Origin: Ideonella sp.
GTDB taxonomy: Bacteria; Pseudomonadota; Gammaproteobacteria; Burkholderiales; Burkholderiaceae_C
Length of the DNA stretch: 7,150 bases
Reading direction: 5' to 3'
Assembly (NCBI GenBank): GCA_016721465.1
Contig: JADKIA010000039.1
Location: 1-7,150 of the forward strand
Positions within the stretch are counted from its first letter, which is position 1. Each line of letters opens with the position of its first letter. The notes below the pieces were generated by a model. It saw only the letters and a list, made by a program, of their open reading frames with translations, ran no database searches and was not told where the DNA came from. Position numbers and translations under genes: made by a program. This document shows, one piece after another, positions 6,551 through 7,150 of this stretch.

Positions 6551-7150
6551 ATGACCGAACTCGCCAAGTCCTTCGAACCCTGCCATCGAGGCCCACTGGG
6601 GCCCACTGTAGAACGCAGCGGGTCTACCGGCCAACCCTCGATCCGGCCAAGCCCACTCGTTCTCGATCCAGTTGCCGCCGCCCAACGTCTCGGCGCTGCA
6701 CATGGGGCACGCCTTCGAGCAGACCATCATGGACTCGTTGACGCGCTACCTGCATGCGCGGCTTCAACACGCTGTGGGTGCGGCACCGACCACCTTAACC
6801 GGCATCGCGACGCAGATCGTCGTCGAGCGCCAGTTGCAGGACGCCGGCCTCGCGCCCCGACCTGGGCGCGCCAATTTCGTCCAGCAGGTGTGGGACTGGA
6901 AGCAGACCTCGGGCGCCACCATCACGCGCCAGATGCGCCGCATAGGTGCCAGCGTGAGCTGGGCGCACGATACTTCACGATGGACGAGGAAGCTCGCCGT
7001 GGTCACCGACACCTTCGTGCGGCTGTACGAGGAAGGCCTGATCTACCGTGGCAAGCGCACGGTGAGCTGGGACCCGGTGCTGAAGTCCGCCGTGTCAGGA
7101 GCCCCACCGGAGGTGGAGAGCGAAGAGGAAGACGGCTTCCTGTGGACCAT
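6551..7150 (+). CDS. valS: Valyl-tRNA synthetase, N-terminal part (3' partial, many frameshifts)
   Basis: Cytosolic class Ia aminoacyl-tRNA synthetase that charges tRNA-Val. It starts at ATG 6551 (MTELAKSFEP) and runs off the window after about 200 of the usual 900-950 codons. Pieces across three frames, in order, give IEAHWGPL, YRPTLDPAKP, SFSIQLPPPNV, ALHMGHAFEQTIMDSLTRYL (HIGH signature HMGH at 6699-6710), GIATQIVVERQLQDAGLAP, RANFVQQVWDWKQTSGATITRQMRRIGASVSWAH, FTMDE, VVTDTFVRLYEEGLIYRGKR, VSWDPVLKSAVS, EVESEEEDGFLWT. At least eight single-base breaks are needed to join them, with no open frame over 60 codons on this strand. Since ValS is essential, this is best read as sequence error. 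No clear Shine-Dalgarno site precedes the ATG. It is divergent from the Rieske operon. Confidence 0.93.
   Translation, partial: MTELAKSFEPCHRGPLGPTVERSGSTGQPSIRPSPLVLDPVAAAQRLGAAHGARLRADHHGLVDALPACAASTRCGCGTDHLNRHRDADRRRAPVAGRRPRAPTWARQFRPAGVGLEADLGRHHHAPDAPHRCQRELGARYFTMDEEARRGHRHLRAAVRGRPDLPWQAHGELGPGAEVRRVRSPTGGGERRGRRLPVDH

Noticed and set aside
6389..6730. Minus-strand open frames near the valS start
   Set aside because: They overlap the recognisable valS N-terminus and HIGH motif on the plus strand and show no family signature.
3412..7150. Interpretation as a degraded genomic island or cluster of pseudogenes
   Set aside because: Damage extends equally into valS, residues between indels stay conserved, and indels often compensate; sequence error explains it better.
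1..7150. CRISPR arrays, insertion sequences, tRNA or rRNA genes
   Set aside because: No regularly spaced repeats, transposase motifs, terminal inverted repeats or tRNA cloverleaf patterns were seen.

Overview
The window is GC-rich DNA from a betaproteobacterium, most likely Burkholderiales/Comamonadaceae. This rests on the base composition, the codon use, and the look of the GGDEF, TRAP and ValS proteins; no search was run. It holds three blocks: the 3' end of a diguanylate cyclase gene on the + strand (to 644), a six-gene catabolic-looking cluster on the - strand (6359 down to 676), and the 5' part of the valyl-tRNA synthetase gene valS on the + strand (6551 to the window end).

In transcription order the minus-strand cluster is: Rieske aromatic ring-hydroxylating oxygenase alpha subunit (6359-5015), a glutamine-synthetase-like ligase of the GlnT/PuuA/IpuC type (about 4986-3744), a [2Fe-2S] ferredoxin (3736-3412), and a complete TRAP transporter: DctQ small permease (3387-2910), DctM large permease (2913-1797) and DctP periplasmic binding protein (1711-676). 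Gaps are short (28, 7 and 24 nt, a 4-nt ATGA overlap, then 85 nt), so one operon is likely. My reading is a substrate uptake and oxidation unit: TRAP imports an organic acid, the Rieske oxygenase fed by the ferredoxin hydroxylates or demethylates it, and the ligase forms or handles a gamma-glutamyl amide, which would suggest an amine or aromatic-amine substrate. No ferredoxin reductase and no regulator lie in the window.

Sequence quality changes strongly along the window. From 1 to about 1650 the reading frames are clean. From 1680 to 3390 there are about six frame breaks. From 3400 to the end, breaks come every few dozen bases, and essential valS is hit as hard as the catabolic genes. Many breaks are compensating +1/-1 indels flanking well-conserved protein sequence. 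This points to uncorrected sequencing or assembly error (low-coverage long reads or a contig end) rather than gene decay. Two larger losses, each of about 60-70 codons (in dctM near 2010-2030 and in the glutamine-synthetase-like gene near 4072-4131), and missing metal-ligand codons in the Rieske protein and ferredoxin, need checking before any biological meaning is given to them.

Regulatory features are few: a 12-bp bulged hairpin between the convergent GGDEF and dctP genes, strong Shine-Dalgarno sites before dctP and dctQ, a candidate -10 box for valS, and an 11-bp perfect inverted repeat in the region between the divergent Rieske operon and valS.
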